64,000 nt of DNA from Myxococcales bacterium (GCA_004193285.1 SECP01000030.1:1-64000); one strand, 5' to 3'. Counted from the stretch's first letter, positions 52,198 to 61,994 are shown. Made by a program: numbers and translations. Notes: generated by a model not told the origin, from the sequence alone.

Positions 52198-53517
52198 ATG
52201 GCTTCCACCCAGCTCGTTTTCGGCTCACGCGACGAACACCGTGCCTGGCTGCAAAGCCAGGGTGCTCTGCCGCGCGGGTTCCGGGTCGGTACCACCAAGC
52301 TGGAGTTCGCGCCCTACGAGCTGCCGAGCAAGTCCGCCAAGATGAACCTGACCCTCGTCACCTTGGACGAGCCCACCACGGACTTCGCGGCTGTCTTCAC
52401 GAACAATGCGTTTCCAGGCGCGCCGGTCAAGATTGGCCGACGCCGCCTCGCGGAGCCGCGGCTCTCGGCGATCCTCGTCAACAACAAGATCTCGAACGTG
52501 TGCGCGCCGGGCGGGGAAGAGACGTCGGAGCGATTGTGCGAGGAGCTCGGCAAGCTGCTGAACGTTCCCGGGAGCTCGATCCTACCGTGCTCCACCGGCG
52601 TCATCGGTTGGCGCCTGCCGCTGGAGGCCATGCTGAGCGCGCTGCCCAGCGCGGTTTCGGCGCTGCGCGTCGACAGTGCGCTCAGCGCTGCCGCCGGTAT
52701 CGTCACGACCGACCTGTACCCCAAAGTACGCTCGGCGGAGGTGCAAGGCGGGCGCATCGTAGGTATCGCGAAGGGCGCCGGCATGATCGAGCCGAATTTG
52801 GCGACGATGCTCGTCTACGTGTTCACCGATCTCGCGGTGCCGCGAGCGGCGCTTCGCGAAATGCTTCCGCGCGTGGTGGGTCCGACCTTCAACGCGATGA
52901 GCATCGACAGCGACACCAGCACTTCGGACACGGTGGTGCTCGTCTCGTCCAGCAAGGTGCCCTGCGCGGACCTCGCCGGGTTCGAAGCCGCTCTGCTCGG
53001 AGTCTGCCGCGACTTGACCGAGGACATCGTGCGCAATGGCGAGGGAGTGCGCCATGTGCTGCGCGTGGAGGTAACCGGGGCGCCGACAGAGGCGCTGGCG
53101 CGCGGCATCGGCAAGGCGGTGGTCAACGCGCCGCTCTTCAAATGCGCAGTCGCCGGTAACGACCCGAACGTGGGGCGCCTCGTGCAAGCAGTCGGCAAGT
53201 ACGTCGGCGCAGCCGCGCCGGAGGTAAACCTCTCCAATACTTCCATGCGCCTCGGAGGCATCCCCATCGTGAACCGAGCCGAGTTTTTCCTCGAGCCGAG
53301 CAAAGAGGCGGAGCTCGTTCAGCACCTGAAGAGCGCCGAGCTGTACGAGAGCCGCCCTGCGGCGGACGGCACGTTCAGCCCGCCGGTGGACTTTCCGCCG
53401 CACGAGCGCGCCGTGCAGGTCCAAATCGACCTGGGCATCGGCAACGCCAGCGCGGTGGTCCTCGGCGCGGATCTGACTCACGAGTACGTGAGCGAGAACG
53501 CGGATTACCGCAGCTGA
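52198..53517 (+). CDS. argJ: Glutamate N-acetyltransferase ArgJ
   Basis: The 439-residue product has VTLDEPTTDFAAVFTNNAFPGAPV, the oxyanion segment PCSTGVIGWRLPLE, and the autocleavage/nucleophile region KGAGMIEPNLATMLVYVFTD with its Thr. It also has AVAGNDPNVGRLVQAVGKY and a C-terminal IDLGIGNASAVVLGADLTHEYVSENADYRS. It cycles acetyl groups in arginine biosynthesis and may also make N-acetylglutamate from acetyl-CoA. Confidence 0.95.
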   Translation: MASTQLVFGSRDEHRAWLQSQGALPRGFRVGTTKLEFAPYELPSKSAKMNLTLVTLDEPTTDFAAVFTNNAFPGAPVKIGRRRLAEPRLSAILVNNKISNVCAPGGEETSERLCEELGKLLNVPGSSILPCSTGVIGWRLPLEAMLSALPSAVSALRVDSALSAAAGIVTTDLYPKVRSAEVQGGRIVGIAKGAGMIEPNLATMLVYVFTDLAVPRAALREMLPRVVGPTFNAMSIDSDTSTSDTVVLVSSSKVPCADLAGFEAALLGVCRDLTEDIVRNGEGVRHVLRVEVTGAPTEALARGIGKAVVNAPLFKCAVAGNDPNVGRLVQAVGKYVGAAAPEVNLSNTSMRLGGIPIVNRAEFFLEPSKEAELVQHLKSAELYESRPAADGTFSPPVDFPPHERAVQVQIDLGIGNASAVVLGADLTHEYVSENADYRS

Positions 53518-53540
53518 GTAGGCGCGGAGCGGGCCCTGTG

Positions 53541-54800
53541 TCAGCGCTCACGCAACGGCGCGTCCGAGGCGTACGGATTCGTCGGGTGCTCGGGCTCTGG
53601 CAGGGTGTCTTGCAGCGTGACCGCGCTCGCTCCCACGTCCGACTTGAAATCCGAAGCGCCCTTCAGGTGCTGAGGCTCCAGGGCCAGGCCCTGCGAGCGC
53701 TCGAGGGCGCGCTCCATCACGCTGCGCAGCTCCAGCAGGTTGCCGGCCCAGGGCTGCTGCTCCAAGTAGTCACGCGCCGGTGCGGTAATCTCCGGAACGG
53801 CGCTGCCCGCGCGGCCCGCCGCTTGGACGAGAAACTGATGCGCGAGGGGCAATATCTCCGCGCGCCGCTCGCGCAGGGGTCGCAGACGCAGCTGCACCCC
53901 TCTCAGGCGTAAGTAGAGGTCGAGCCGAAAACTACCCGTAGCGACGAGCGCGCGGAGGTCCGTGCTCGTGGTCGTGACGAGCCGCACGTCCAAAAAGCGG
54001 TGCGCCTCCGAGCGTTCCAGCACCCGCGCCTGCCCGAGCACCGCGACCAGCTCGCCTTGCGTGGCTAGCGGAAGCGCGGACACGTTTTCGAGCAGCACGC
54101 TGCCACCACTCGCGTCGCGCAGCAGGCCCAATCCCCCCGCGCCCTCTTCCACCAGCGCCGCGCAGTCGATGCTCAAGAACGGCAGCTGCGAGCGCGCTGA
54201 GCGGCGGTGAAGCCGCTTGGCCAGCGTCGCGCGGCCCGAGCCGCCCTCGCCCACGACGACCGCGTTCAGGTTCGTGGTCGCGATGAGATCCGCAAGCCGC
54301 TGCAGGCGCGCGCCCGAAGGCTCCAGCCGCCGCACGCGCTGGAGCGGGTTCTCGAGCACATCCACGCGGGTGGTGCGCGACGCCTGGGCGCTGGGCGGAG
54401 GCAAGGTCGCGGCGACGCTACCGCCGAAGGCGGAAGGCGTCGCGAGCGAGTCGTCCAGCACCAAGAAGGCGTCGCCGAGCTCCACGATGCTGTCGCGGTC
54501 GAAGGTCGTCTCGACCCCGGGCTCGAGCCGCACTCCGTCCACGTGGACGCCGTTCGCGCTGTCCTGGTCTACGATGCGCGGCGGCTCTCCCGCGACGACG
54601 CGGGCGTGATTCCGCGACACCGACCCGGCGTTGACTCGTAGCTCCGCGGCCAAGCCCCGACCGACGAGCAACGACCCTGACTGCGGCAGCGGCGCGCTCG
54701 CAAAACCGGAGCGCCAGATCGCCAGCACGCGCGGCCTCGAGAACGGGTACGCATCGAGAGGAGGCCGAGACGGCGCTTCTGGGAGCGGCTTGGCGGACAT
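53541..54800 (-). CDS. FHA-AAA+ protein lacking the sigma-54 contact loop
   Basis: The 419-residue product starts MSAKPLPEAPS. An FHA domain (about 40-115: SLLVGRGLAAELRVNAGSVSRNHARV, DQDSANGVHVDG) precedes an NtrC-like AAA+ domain. Its Walker A reads GEGGSGRATLAKR (Lys replaced by Arg), the GAFTGA loop is absent, Walker B reads SVLLENV rather than LFLDE, and there is no C-terminal HTH. PWAGNLLELRSVMERALE still marks the family. It probably cannot drive sigma-54 transcription and may be a phosphopeptide-binding regulator or decoy. Confidence 0.85.
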   Translation of the reverse strand: MSAKPLPEAPSRPPLDAYPFSRPRVLAIWRSGFASAPLPQSGSLLVGRGLAAELRVNAGSVSRNHARVVAGEPPRIVDQDSANGVHVDGVRLEPGVETTFDRDSIVELGDAFLVLDDSLATPSAFGGSVAATLPPPSAQASRTTRVDVLENPLQRVRRLEPSGARLQRLADLIATTNLNAVVVGEGGSGRATLAKRLHRRSARSQLPFLSIDCAALVEEGAGGLGLLRDASGGSVLLENVSALPLATQGELVAVLGQARVLERSEAHRFLDVRLVTTTSTDLRALVATGSFRLDLYLRLRGVQLRLRPLRERRAEILPLAHQFLVQAAGRAGSAVPEITAPARDYLEQQPWAGNLLELRSVMERALERSQGLALEPQHLKGASDFKSDVGASAVTLQDTLPEPEHPTNPYASDAPLRER

Positions 54801-54927
54801 GACGGGCGGGCCGGCTTCTTGCCACACGCCGTGTTTCGAAACAGCGACAAGGCACCGCTGGCGCGCGCCTTGGCCAACAAACGTCACCGGCCGACTGACC
54901 ACGGACTGGGTCACGAGCGGATGAAGC

Positions 54928-56559
54928 TCACTCCGGCTGCTCGCGCACCGCCACCTGCTGCAGGTAGATCTCCTCGAGATCGAGCTCCTGCTCCAAGCGC
55001 TGGAACGCCGCGTCGCCGATGGTGTCGCTCTGGCGAAGCGCGAGCAAGCGCTGTCGCTCGGCTGAAGTAACGGCTCGAATGGCGGCGGCGTCATCGAGCT
55101 CGGGTGCGTCCGCCCTCGGCGCGGCCGCGCCGGCCAGCTCCGCTTCCGCTCGCCGGAGCAGTACTTCGTAGCGGTGCCGCATCAGCCCGGAAAGCTCGGC
55201 GACCTGGAGCTGATTGCTGGCGGCCAAGGCCGCACGCAGCATCTCCACCCGCGCGGACTCGACCTCACGTTCGACGGTGCCGTCGTCCTTCAGCGCGAGC
55301 GCCTTCATGAGGGGCCGCAAGGTCATGCCCTGCACGACGAGCGTGCCGAGCACCACCGAGAAGGCGCTGAACAAGATCAAATCGCGATACGGAAACGTGG
55401 AGCTGGCGGCGTTTCCGGCCGGCAATGCGAGCGCGGCCGCGAGGGTGACGATACCGCGCATACCGCACCAGCCGATGACCGCGGCCGAGCCATTCGAGAG
55501 CAACGCCGCCTCGAGCTCGCCCTGGGGCCGGCCAGCCTCGTCCTGACTGCGATTCCGTAGCTGGCGCCGGTGGCGGTAGCGGCTCACCAGCGCCGCGAGC
55601 CACACCCACGCGATGCGCGCCAGTATCGTCGCGACGCAAACCGCGCCCCCGACTCCGGCGTAGCTCAGCAGCGTACCGCGATCGACTCGCTCCAAGATGC
55701 CCTTGAGCTGAAACCCGACGAGGATGAAGGCCAGCACGTTGAGCACGAACACCGCGACCTCCCACACCGCGTAGCCAGGGATACGCAAGCGGGCGGGGGT
55801 GACGCTGGCAGCGCGGCGGCTCGTGACCATCGCGAACACCACGAGGGTCAAAATCCCGGAGAGGTGCAGGCGCTCCGCGAGCGTCCACACCGCAAAGGTG
55901 CTGCAAAACTGGATGACGACGCCGACCGCCACGTCCTCCACCCGGCTGAGGAGCGGGAACAGCAGCCGTGACAGGACGAAGCCAAGCACCACGCTGCCCA
56001 GCGTGACGACGAGCAACATTGGCAGCGCGGAGGCGGGCGAGAGCGAGCCGGTGAGCGCCGCGCCAATGGCGAGCCGGTAGATCAACAGCGCGCTGGCGTC
56101 GTTGAAGAGGCTCTCACCCTCCAGGATGACGAGGAGACGGTGCGGCGGGCGGAGCTGCTTGAGCACCGCGGTTGCAGCGGCGGCGTCCGGCGGGGCGACC
56201 ATCGCCCCGAGCGCCACCGCGACCGCCCACGGCATGTCGGGAACGAGCGCGCGCGCCACCACCGCCACCACCGCGACCGTGAACACGACCGCGCCCAGCG
56301 CGAGCCCGGTGACCGTGCGCCAGTTCGCGCGCAGGTCGCGGGTGGAGGCGTCGAACGCCGAGTCCAGCAGCACCGGCGCGACGAAGAGCGTGAGCGCCAG
56401 CTCGGGGTCGAGCACCAGGGTAGGGGTACCGGGTACGAGCGCGAGCCCCGCGCCGGCCAGCGCCACCAGGGCCGGATAGGGGGTGCCGATGCGCCGCGAT
56501 AGCAGCGTGAGCCCGGCGCCCGCCAGCAGAAGAGCTATGACTATTTCGAAGACGTGCAT
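54928..56559 (-). CDS. CPA1-type Na+/H+ antiporter
   Basis: The 543-residue product has 12-13 membrane helices with antiporter signatures MVAPPDAAAATAVLKQL, LEGESLFNDASALLIYRLA and GMRGIVTLAAALALP. A C-terminal soluble helical tail (residues 440-543) may regulate it. It exports Na+ or K+ in exchange for H+, serving pH and salt balance. It starts MHVFEIVIALLLAGAG. Confidence 0.92.
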   Translation of the reverse strand: MHVFEIVIALLLAGAGLTLLSRRIGTPYPALVALAGAGLALVPGTPTLVLDPELALTLFVAPVLLDSAFDASTRDLRANWRTVTGLALGAVVFTVAVVAVVARALVPDMPWAVAVALGAMVAPPDAAAATAVLKQLRPPHRLLVILEGESLFNDASALLIYRLAIGAALTGSLSPASALPMLLVVTLGSVVLGFVLSRLLFPLLSRVEDVAVGVVIQFCSTFAVWTLAERLHLSGILTLVVFAMVTSRRAASVTPARLRIPGYAVWEVAVFVLNVLAFILVGFQLKGILERVDRGTLLSYAGVGGAVCVATILARIAWVWLAALVSRYRHRRQLRNRSQDEAGRPQGELEAALLSNGSAAVIGWCGMRGIVTLAAALALPAGNAASSTFPYRDLILFSAFSVVLGTLVVQGMTLRPLMKALALKDDGTVEREVESARVEMLRAALAASNQLQVAELSGLMRHRYEVLLRRAEAELAGAAAPRADAPELDDAAAIRAVTSAERQRLLALRQSDTIGDAAFQRLEQELDLEEIYLQQVAVREQPE

Positions 56560-56637
56560 CGCTTCGACCCGGTTTTACACCCGAACGCGCGCTGCGCCGT
56601 ACAGGTGACCCGGATGTACCGAGCGTCGCCCCGTTAG

Positions 56638-56672
56638 CTTCTGCGAGGTTGGCCGCGGCGCGGCAGCCCTCA
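56638..56672 (+). repeat. Copy of the dispersed short element
   Basis: CTTCTGCGAGGTTGGCCGCGGCGCGGCAGCC matches the right part of the repeat unit at 2280-2320 without its palindrome. It lies in the 177-bp gap between divergent genes. Confidence 0.6.
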
Positions 56673-56736
56673 TCGTGAGCGGACGCTCGCATGCTTGGGT
56701 GAGGGCGATTTTCGGGCCGCTCTGTACTCTGGGGTG

Positions 56737-57024
56737 ATGCGGGCGGCACGACTGACGGTGGGATTCGTCCTGGTTTGCTCGATGGCTTGGGGCGAAGCCA
56801 AGCCGCAACGATTGAGCAACGCTCAAGTAAAAAAAGTGCTGATCGACGAGTCGATCGCCTCCTACGAAGGAAGCTGCCCCTGCCCCTACAGCCGAGCGCG
56901 CAACGGCTCGCGGTGCGGCAAGCGCAGCGCCTACGATCGCGAAGGCGGCGCCGCGCCGCTCTGCTTCGAGCGCGACGTGACCGCGGAAATGGTGAGCGCG
57001 TACCGCGCGCGTGAAGGAGAGTAG
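56737..57024 (+). CDS. Small secreted CPCPY protein
   Basis: The 95-residue product has a signal peptide (MRAARLTVGFVLVCSMAWGEA). Its mature part contains YEGSCPCPYSRARNGSRCGKRSAYDREGGAAPLCFERDV, a Cys-rich motif shared by small proteobacterial secreted proteins of unknown function. Four cysteines probably form two disulfides. It overlaps no neighbour and is convergent with the DUF4242 gene (stops adjacent). Confidence 0.72.
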   Translation: MRAARLTVGFVLVCSMAWGEAKPQRLSNAQVKKVLIDESIASYEGSCPCPYSRARNGSRCGKRSAYDREGGAAPLCFERDVTAEMVSAYRAREGE

Positions 57025-57294
57025 TCACGTCTCGAGGCTCGGCGCCGCCGCAAAGCTCTCGGCCGCCCACACGCGATCGAACGGTAAACCCAGCTTGCGG
57101 TTGGCGAGCCGCACCGTCTCCGCGTCCGGCGCTTGGTACTCGCAGATCACGCGCAACCCGTCGCTGGAAATCAGCGAGCGGACGAAGCGCACGCGGTGGG
57201 CGTCCAAGCAAGCGCTCCCGCTCGCAACTCGCTCCGCCATCGTGCTAGCGGCGACGGGCTCGAGCAACGTGCGTTCTACGATGATGGTCTTCAT
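57025..57294 (-). CDS. DUF4242 / SCO4226-like small protein
   Basis: This 89-residue product begins MKTIIVERTLLEPVAAS. VRFVRSLISSDGLRVICEYQAPDAETVRLANRKLGLPFDRVWAAE is typical of DUF4242, a ferredoxin-like fold; one homologue has been described as nickel-binding. It lies 10 bp downstream of the BTAD regulator, so they are probably one transcript. Confidence 0.85.
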   Translation of the reverse strand: MKTIIVERTLLEPVAASTMAERVASGSACLDAHRVRFVRSLISSDGLRVICEYQAPDAETVRLANRKLGLPFDRVWAAESFAAAPSLET

Positions 57295-57304
57295 GGTTCT
57301 GGAC

Positions 57305-60241
57305 TCAAGGCAGGTCGGCGAGGGCGCGTCGAGCGCGCGCCGAGAGGTGGCTGCTCGACATGGCGCGGAGAGCGGCCAAGGTGGAGGGGAGGTCATTCGG
57401 ATTCAGCGCGGCCGCTGCGCGCGCCGCGAGCGCGCGGGCAACGACGACGTCGCTTTCACGCCGTAAGTTCTCGGCCAAGGCCGCCGCCAAGTGGGCGCGC
57501 GGAGCGGCCAACGCTGGCTCGCCGCGCTCTAGCTCCAGCTCCGCGGCATACAGGAGCAGCGCGGCCAGGCGGTGCGTCGCGTCTCGCAAGCGGAGCTCCT
57601 CACAGCACTCCTCGAGCTCCTGCCGTGCCTGCGGCGACTTGGCGTAGCGCAGCAGCGCGGTGAGCCCGCGCGAAAATGCCGGCTCGGAGCCCTCCGGCAA
57701 GCGCGCCCCGAGCTGCAGAAGCTCGCCACTGTCTCGCTCCGCGCCGGCCCAATCGCCGGCCTGGTAGGCGAGCTCGACGAGCTGCGCCAAGGCGTCGAAC
57801 TCCGAGGCGCGATCACCTTCGATGCGCGCGCGACCGCGGGCCTCCGCGAACAACCGGGCCGCCTCCGCTCCTTCTCCGCGGAAGCGATGGAGCAGTCCGA
57901 AGCCGGCGCTGACGACATAGAGCTCGAGGGACGCCTTGCTGCACAAAGCTCGCGCCTCCAAGAGCAAGGCCTCCGCGCGCGGTAAGTCCCGCTCGAGCAC
58001 CGCCAGGCAGTGCCCGGCTTCGCTGATGGCGCGCGCGCGCTCTACCGGGCCGGCTCCGCGCCCCACGTTCTCCACGTGCAAGTTGGTGCGTTCCGCCTCC
58101 GCGAACTGCCCCGTCTCCCAGCGAAGCTGCGTGACCGCGCGATACGCGGCCCGCGCGTCGTCTGCGCAGCCCAGGTCCAGGGCGCGCTCCGCCAAGCTCA
58201 GGAACGTGGCCACGGTTTGCTCGCGGTCGATCGGGCGCCGCGCGAACACCGCGACCCCACGCAGCTGGATTTCGAGCGGAACGCGACGGCTGTCCTCCAG
58301 CACCGCGGCGTGCTGCAGGCCGCGCTGGGCGAAGGCGCGCGCCTCGTCGTTCGCAAACTGCCGCAAGCAACGTCGCGCGGCGCGCAGACAGCAGTCCGCG
58401 GCGAGCCGCGAATCACCGGCCAGCGCGGCGTGCCGGCTCACGTCCGTCGCGCGGCCGAGCTCCCCGTCCTGGTCCGCCAAGCGCTCGGCGATGCGCCGGT
58501 GCATCAGCTTACGGCGCGGCTCCGAGATGCCCAGATAGATGGCGCGGCCAAGAAGCTCGTGCCACACGTGGTAATTGCCAGGGGCGGCGGGCGCCGGACG
58601 CAGCAGCGCGTAGCGCTCCAGGATCTCGAGACTACGCAGGAGCTCGTCCGCGCTGGCTCCGCTGACGTCGCGCAGGACCTCGACGTCGAACTGACCCCCG
58701 AGCGCGGCGGCCCACTGCATGAGCTCCTGGGCCGGACGAGGCAGCCGCTCCACCCGCTCCGCAACCAGCTCGCGCAGCGTCGTTGGGATTTCCGCGCCGG
58801 AAGCTTCGGACCAGCGCGACAGCTCGAGCGCGAACAGCGGGCTGCCCTCGCTTTCGCGCGCCACGCGCTCCGGGTCGAGCCGCGCGCCCACCGCGAGCGC
58901 CAAGCGCTGCACGTCTTCCGCAGGCAGCGGCCCGAGCTCCAGCTCCGCGAGCAGGTGGTCGCGTCGAAAGCCCCTCAGCACCGCGACGAGCGCGGGATTG
59001 TCGGGCAGCTCGCCGCGCCGAGCCCCCAGCAAACACACGAGCGGCGTCTCCGTGCGTGACCGAAGCACGTGCTGAAGCAGCGAAAGCGACGCGTCGTCGA
59101 GCCACTGCGCGTCGTCGAACACCAGCACACGGGTAGCGGAGAGCGCACGCCCGACGGCTAAAAATAGACTTTCGCGATTCGTGTTCGCTTCGCTCCCGGT
59201 GCCGCCGAGCAGAGCCGGGAGCTCGCCGATTGCCGTACCGAGCCGCCGCAACGCGTCCACCCATGGCAAAAACGGCAAATTGCGGTCCTGCTCGAAGGCG
59301 CGAGCCTCGAGCACGCCGCTCATTTGGCGCCCAGCCTCGCCGAGGAGGGCCGACTTGCCCATGCCCGGATCGCCGGTGACGAGCACGAGGTGAGAGCGCT
59401 CGCTGCGCCCGGCCGCGAGCAGGAGCTCGAGCTCCTGGGCCCGGCCGACGAACGGCGCCGCGTCGAGCGAGCCCCCTAAAATCACCGCCGCGCCAGACGG
59501 CTCCGCCCGTAGGGCTACCGCCCGCAGCTCTCCGCGTAATGACGCAAGCCACGGCGCGCGAGTCAGACCCGCGCTCACCAACAGGCGCGCCACCGCGTCG
59601 CAGTGCTCCTCTGCCTCCGCGCGCCGGCCGCAGCGTACCAGCAGCTTCATGAGGTGCATGCTCGCGCTCTCGTCCAGCGGATCGATACGGGCACGCGTGC
59701 GGGCGTGAGTCAGGGCGCGCTCGGGATCCTGTACACCTTCGCTCAGGGTGGTGAGCAGCCGCTGGCGTACGCGCCGCGCTTCCTCGCGCTCCGCGGAAAG
59801 CCAGGCCGAGTACTCGAAGAAATCCGGCAAATCGCAGCCTTCTAGCAGCTCACCTTGGAAGAGTGCCGCGGCCTGCTCCAGCTCCGCGAGCGACGCGTCC
59901 GCGCGGGGCAAGCCGAAGCGGTCCGTCCACACCCCTTCGTGGGCGAACCGCACCTCGTCCCGGTCGGCAACGAGCAATGACTCGCCAGGCGCGTCGATGG
60001 CTGCACGCACGCGGCTCAATGTCCAGCGGAGCGCGCCGCGCGCGTCGTCCGCTACGTCCCAAAACAGCTTCGCCAAGCGCTCACGCCGCTGCGGGCGGCG
60101 CGTGACGAGCAGGTAGCCAAGCAGCGCGCGCGCCTTCTTGGATTGTGGCAAGGCCACCCGCGCGCCGGCGCGGTAGACGCGCAGCTCTCCCAGCACGCAC
60201 ACGCGCACGGAGGCTTCTGCAGAGCTCGGACCGTTGCCCAC
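57305..60241 (-). CDS. BTAD/AAA-ATPase transcriptional regulator
   Basis: This 978-residue protein starts with GTG. Residues 10-85 are an OmpR-like winged helix (VCVLGELRVYRAGARVALPQSKKARALLGYLL), 90-230 a bacterial transcriptional activation domain (ASMHLMKLLVRCGRRAEAEEHCDAV) and about 265-600 a STAND-type ATPase with Walker A GDPGMGKSALL and Walker B RVLVFDDAQWLDD. A long TPR-rich C terminus follows and there is no LuxR HTH. It is divergent from the ferritin-like/OsmC pair, a likely target. Confidence 0.9.
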   Translation of the reverse strand: MGNGPSSAEASVRVCVLGELRVYRAGARVALPQSKKARALLGYLLVTRRPQRRERLAKLFWDVADDARGALRWTLSRVRAAIDAPGESLLVADRDEVRFAHEGVWTDRFGLPRADASLAELEQAAALFQGELLEGCDLPDFFEYSAWLSAEREEARRVRQRLLTTLSEGVQDPERALTHARTRARIDPLDESASMHLMKLLVRCGRRAEAEEHCDAVARLLVSAGLTRAPWLASLRGELRAVALRAEPSGAAVILGGSLDAAPFVGRAQELELLLAAGRSERSHLVLVTGDPGMGKSALLGEAGRQMSGVLEARAFEQDRNLPFLPWVDALRRLGTAIGELPALLGGTGSEANTNRESLFLAVGRALSATRVLVFDDAQWLDDASLSLLQHVLRSRTETPLVCLLGARRGELPDNPALVAVLRGFRRDHLLAELELGPLPAEDVQRLALAVGARLDPERVARESEGSPLFALELSRWSEASGAEIPTTLRELVAERVERLPRPAQELMQWAAALGGQFDVEVLRDVSGASADELLRSLEILERYALLRPAPAAPGNYHVWHELLGRAIYLGISEPRRKLMHRRIAERLADQDGELGRATDVSRHAALAGDSRLAADCCLRAARRCLRQFANDEARAFAQRGLQHAAVLEDSRRVPLEIQLRGVAVFARRPIDREQTVATFLSLAERALDLGCADDARAAYRAVTQLRWETGQFAEAERTNLHVENVGRGAGPVERARAISEAGHCLAVLERDLPRAEALLLEARALCSKASLELYVVSAGFGLLHRFRGEGAEAARLFAEARGRARIEGDRASEFDALAQLVELAYQAGDWAGAERDSGELLQLGARLPEGSEPAFSRGLTALLRYAKSPQARQELEECCEELRLRDATHRLAALLLYAAELELERGEPALAAPRAHLAAALAENLRRESDVVVARALAARAAAALNPNDLPSTLAALRAMSSSHLSARARRALADLP

Positions 60242-60357
60242 GCGGCAGTTCTGGGGCCGCCGGTGCCCGCCGTCAAATGCTCGTAAAGCGAGCGACCCTG
60301 CGTTTCACACGCTGGCTCCCACGCGTTTTCACACGGGGCGCCCGCAGATTCTCGGTC

Positions 60358-61227
60358 ATGGACGCCGCCTACAGCTACCGTGAAACACTGCTCGCGTCGA
60401 CGCGAGTTTCCTGGCGCCTCGAGGACGTGCTCGCGCCCAGCGACCGACTCGACTTTTCAGCGCCGTTTCTGCCCGAGAGCTTGGCCCACACCGCAAGCCT
60501 CGCCGCGCTGAGCTCCGCCGAACGCCTGACCCTCAACCAGCTTCGCGGCTACAGCTACCTCCGCCTGTTCGGCTTGGTGGAGGAGTTCATCTTGCCGTTC
60601 GTGCTGGACCACGCGCGCAGCCGAGTGGACGCCGAAGACGCCGAGGTGCGAGCGCTCCTTCAGTTCGCCAGCGAAGAAGCCAAGCACATCGAGCTGTTCA
60701 AGCGCTTCGCGGCGGCCTTTCGCGAAGACTTTCGAACGCCGGTCGAGGTCATCGGCCCCGCGCGCGACATCGCCGACGCGGTGCTGGAACACTCGCAGCT
60801 CGGCGTCGCGCTCGCCGTTTTGCACATCGAGTGGATGACGCAGCAACATTACGTGGAGGCCGTCAAAAGCGCGTCGCTCGAACCCTTGTTCAAGCGTCTC
60901 CTTCACCATCATTGGCTGGAGGAAGCCCAGCACGCCAAGCTCGACACCCTCATCGCGCACAAGGTCGCAGAGCCGCTGGGCTCGGCCGAAATTCAGCAAG
61001 GAATTGCCGACTACCAGCGCATCGTGCGGCTACTCGGCAGCGGCCTCGATCGCCAAGCGGAGCTCGACTTGGAGGCGCTGTCGCGAGCCAGCGGGCGCGA
61101 CTTCCCGCGCGAAGCGCAAGCCGAAATCCTCGCCGCACAGCGACGCTCCTATCACCGCACCTTCATCGACGCCGGGCGCGAGCACCCCAAGTTCCGCCGC
61201 ACCGTCGCGCAAATTTCGCGAGCTTGA
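60358..61227 (+). CDS. Ferritin-like/diiron protein
   Basis: The 289-residue helical protein carries two ExxH-type pairs, FASEEAKHIELFKRF and HHHWLEEAQHAKLDTL, plus VEEFILPFVLD. These fit a four-helix diiron site as in AurF-like oxygenases or ferritin-like hydrolases. The substrate is unknown. ATG 60358 (MDAAYSYRETLL) is chosen; ATG 60277 would add a basic leader. It is followed 30 bp later by an OsmC gene and is divergent from the BTAD regulator. Confidence 0.78.
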   Translation: MDAAYSYRETLLASTRVSWRLEDVLAPSDRLDFSAPFLPESLAHTASLAALSSAERLTLNQLRGYSYLRLFGLVEEFILPFVLDHARSRVDAEDAEVRALLQFASEEAKHIELFKRFAAAFREDFRTPVEVIGPARDIADAVLEHSQLGVALAVLHIEWMTQQHYVEAVKSASLEPLFKRLLHHHWLEEAQHAKLDTLIAHKVAEPLGSAEIQQGIADYQRIVRLLGSGLDRQAELDLEALSRASGRDFPREAQAEILAAQRRSYHRTFIDAGREHPKFRRTVAQISRA

Positions 61228-61257
61228 AATAACCCCAACCAAAGGAAACGAAATCAC

Positions 61258-61827
61258 ATGACACAAGTTGCTCTCAAGTCCGTCTCTTCAATCACCAACG
61301 GCTTCGACGTCGGCGTCATCCAAGAAGTGGCGCAAGTGCTCACGGAAGATCCGGCCAAGGCCCTCGTCGAGTTCCGTGTCCGCTCCGGCTGGGTGGACGG
61401 CGCGGTCGCCGAACACCGCGTCGAAAGCTTCGAGCTCGGGGGCGCCAGCATGCCGCGCAACTTCAGCTTTCGGAGCGACGAGCCGCGTGAGTTCTTGGGC
61501 GGAGACTCGGCGCCGAATCCGCAAGAGTACCTGTTCGCAGCGCTCAATGCCTGCATGCTTTACACCTATGCGATCAAGGCGGCAGTGGCCGGTATCGTCA
61601 TCGAGCGCCTCGCGATCGACACGCGCGGCAAGCTGGACCTGCGCGGCGCGATGGGCCTCGCGCCGGTTCCGGCCGGGTGTGAGTCGCTGGCGTGCGCCGT
61701 GCGCATCAAAGCCAACGCCACCCCGGAGCAGCTGGAAGCGCTTCACCAAGAAGTGCTCAAGTCGTCGCCCAACGTGTACCACCTGGTAAAAGCCATCCAG
61801 CTCGCTCCGACCCTCGTGCTTGGCTGA
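61258..61827 (+). CDS. OsmC family protein
   Basis: The 189-residue product has PNPQEYLFAALNACMLYTYAIKAA with the OsmC active-site Cys, a conserved Arg/Glu pair upstream and LKSSPNVYHLVKAIQ at the end. OsmC/Ohr proteins reduce organic hydroperoxides. The second cysteine is displaced (CESLACAV), so it may belong to the OsmC-like rather than the Ohr group. It is probably co-transcribed with the diiron protein. Confidence 0.88.
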   Translation: MTQVALKSVSSITNGFDVGVIQEVAQVLTEDPAKALVEFRVRSGWVDGAVAEHRVESFELGGASMPRNFSFRSDEPREFLGGDSAPNPQEYLFAALNACMLYTYAIKAAVAGIVIERLAIDTRGKLDLRGAMGLAPVPAGCESLACAVRIKANATPEQLEALHQEVLKSSPNVYHLVKAIQLAPTLVLG

Positions 61828-61994
61828 GCCGATCATCCCCGCGGGCGTGAGGTGCGCTATGTTGTGCGGACCATGCTGACCCAGGCTCGGTCTGTGCAGC
61901 GCGTCCTCCGGCCCTCCCCCGCGGGGCTTCTGCCGGCGGCGCCACGGCTCAGCCGCTCGCGCCGCCGCGGCGGAACGTCTCGCCAACTTTACTG

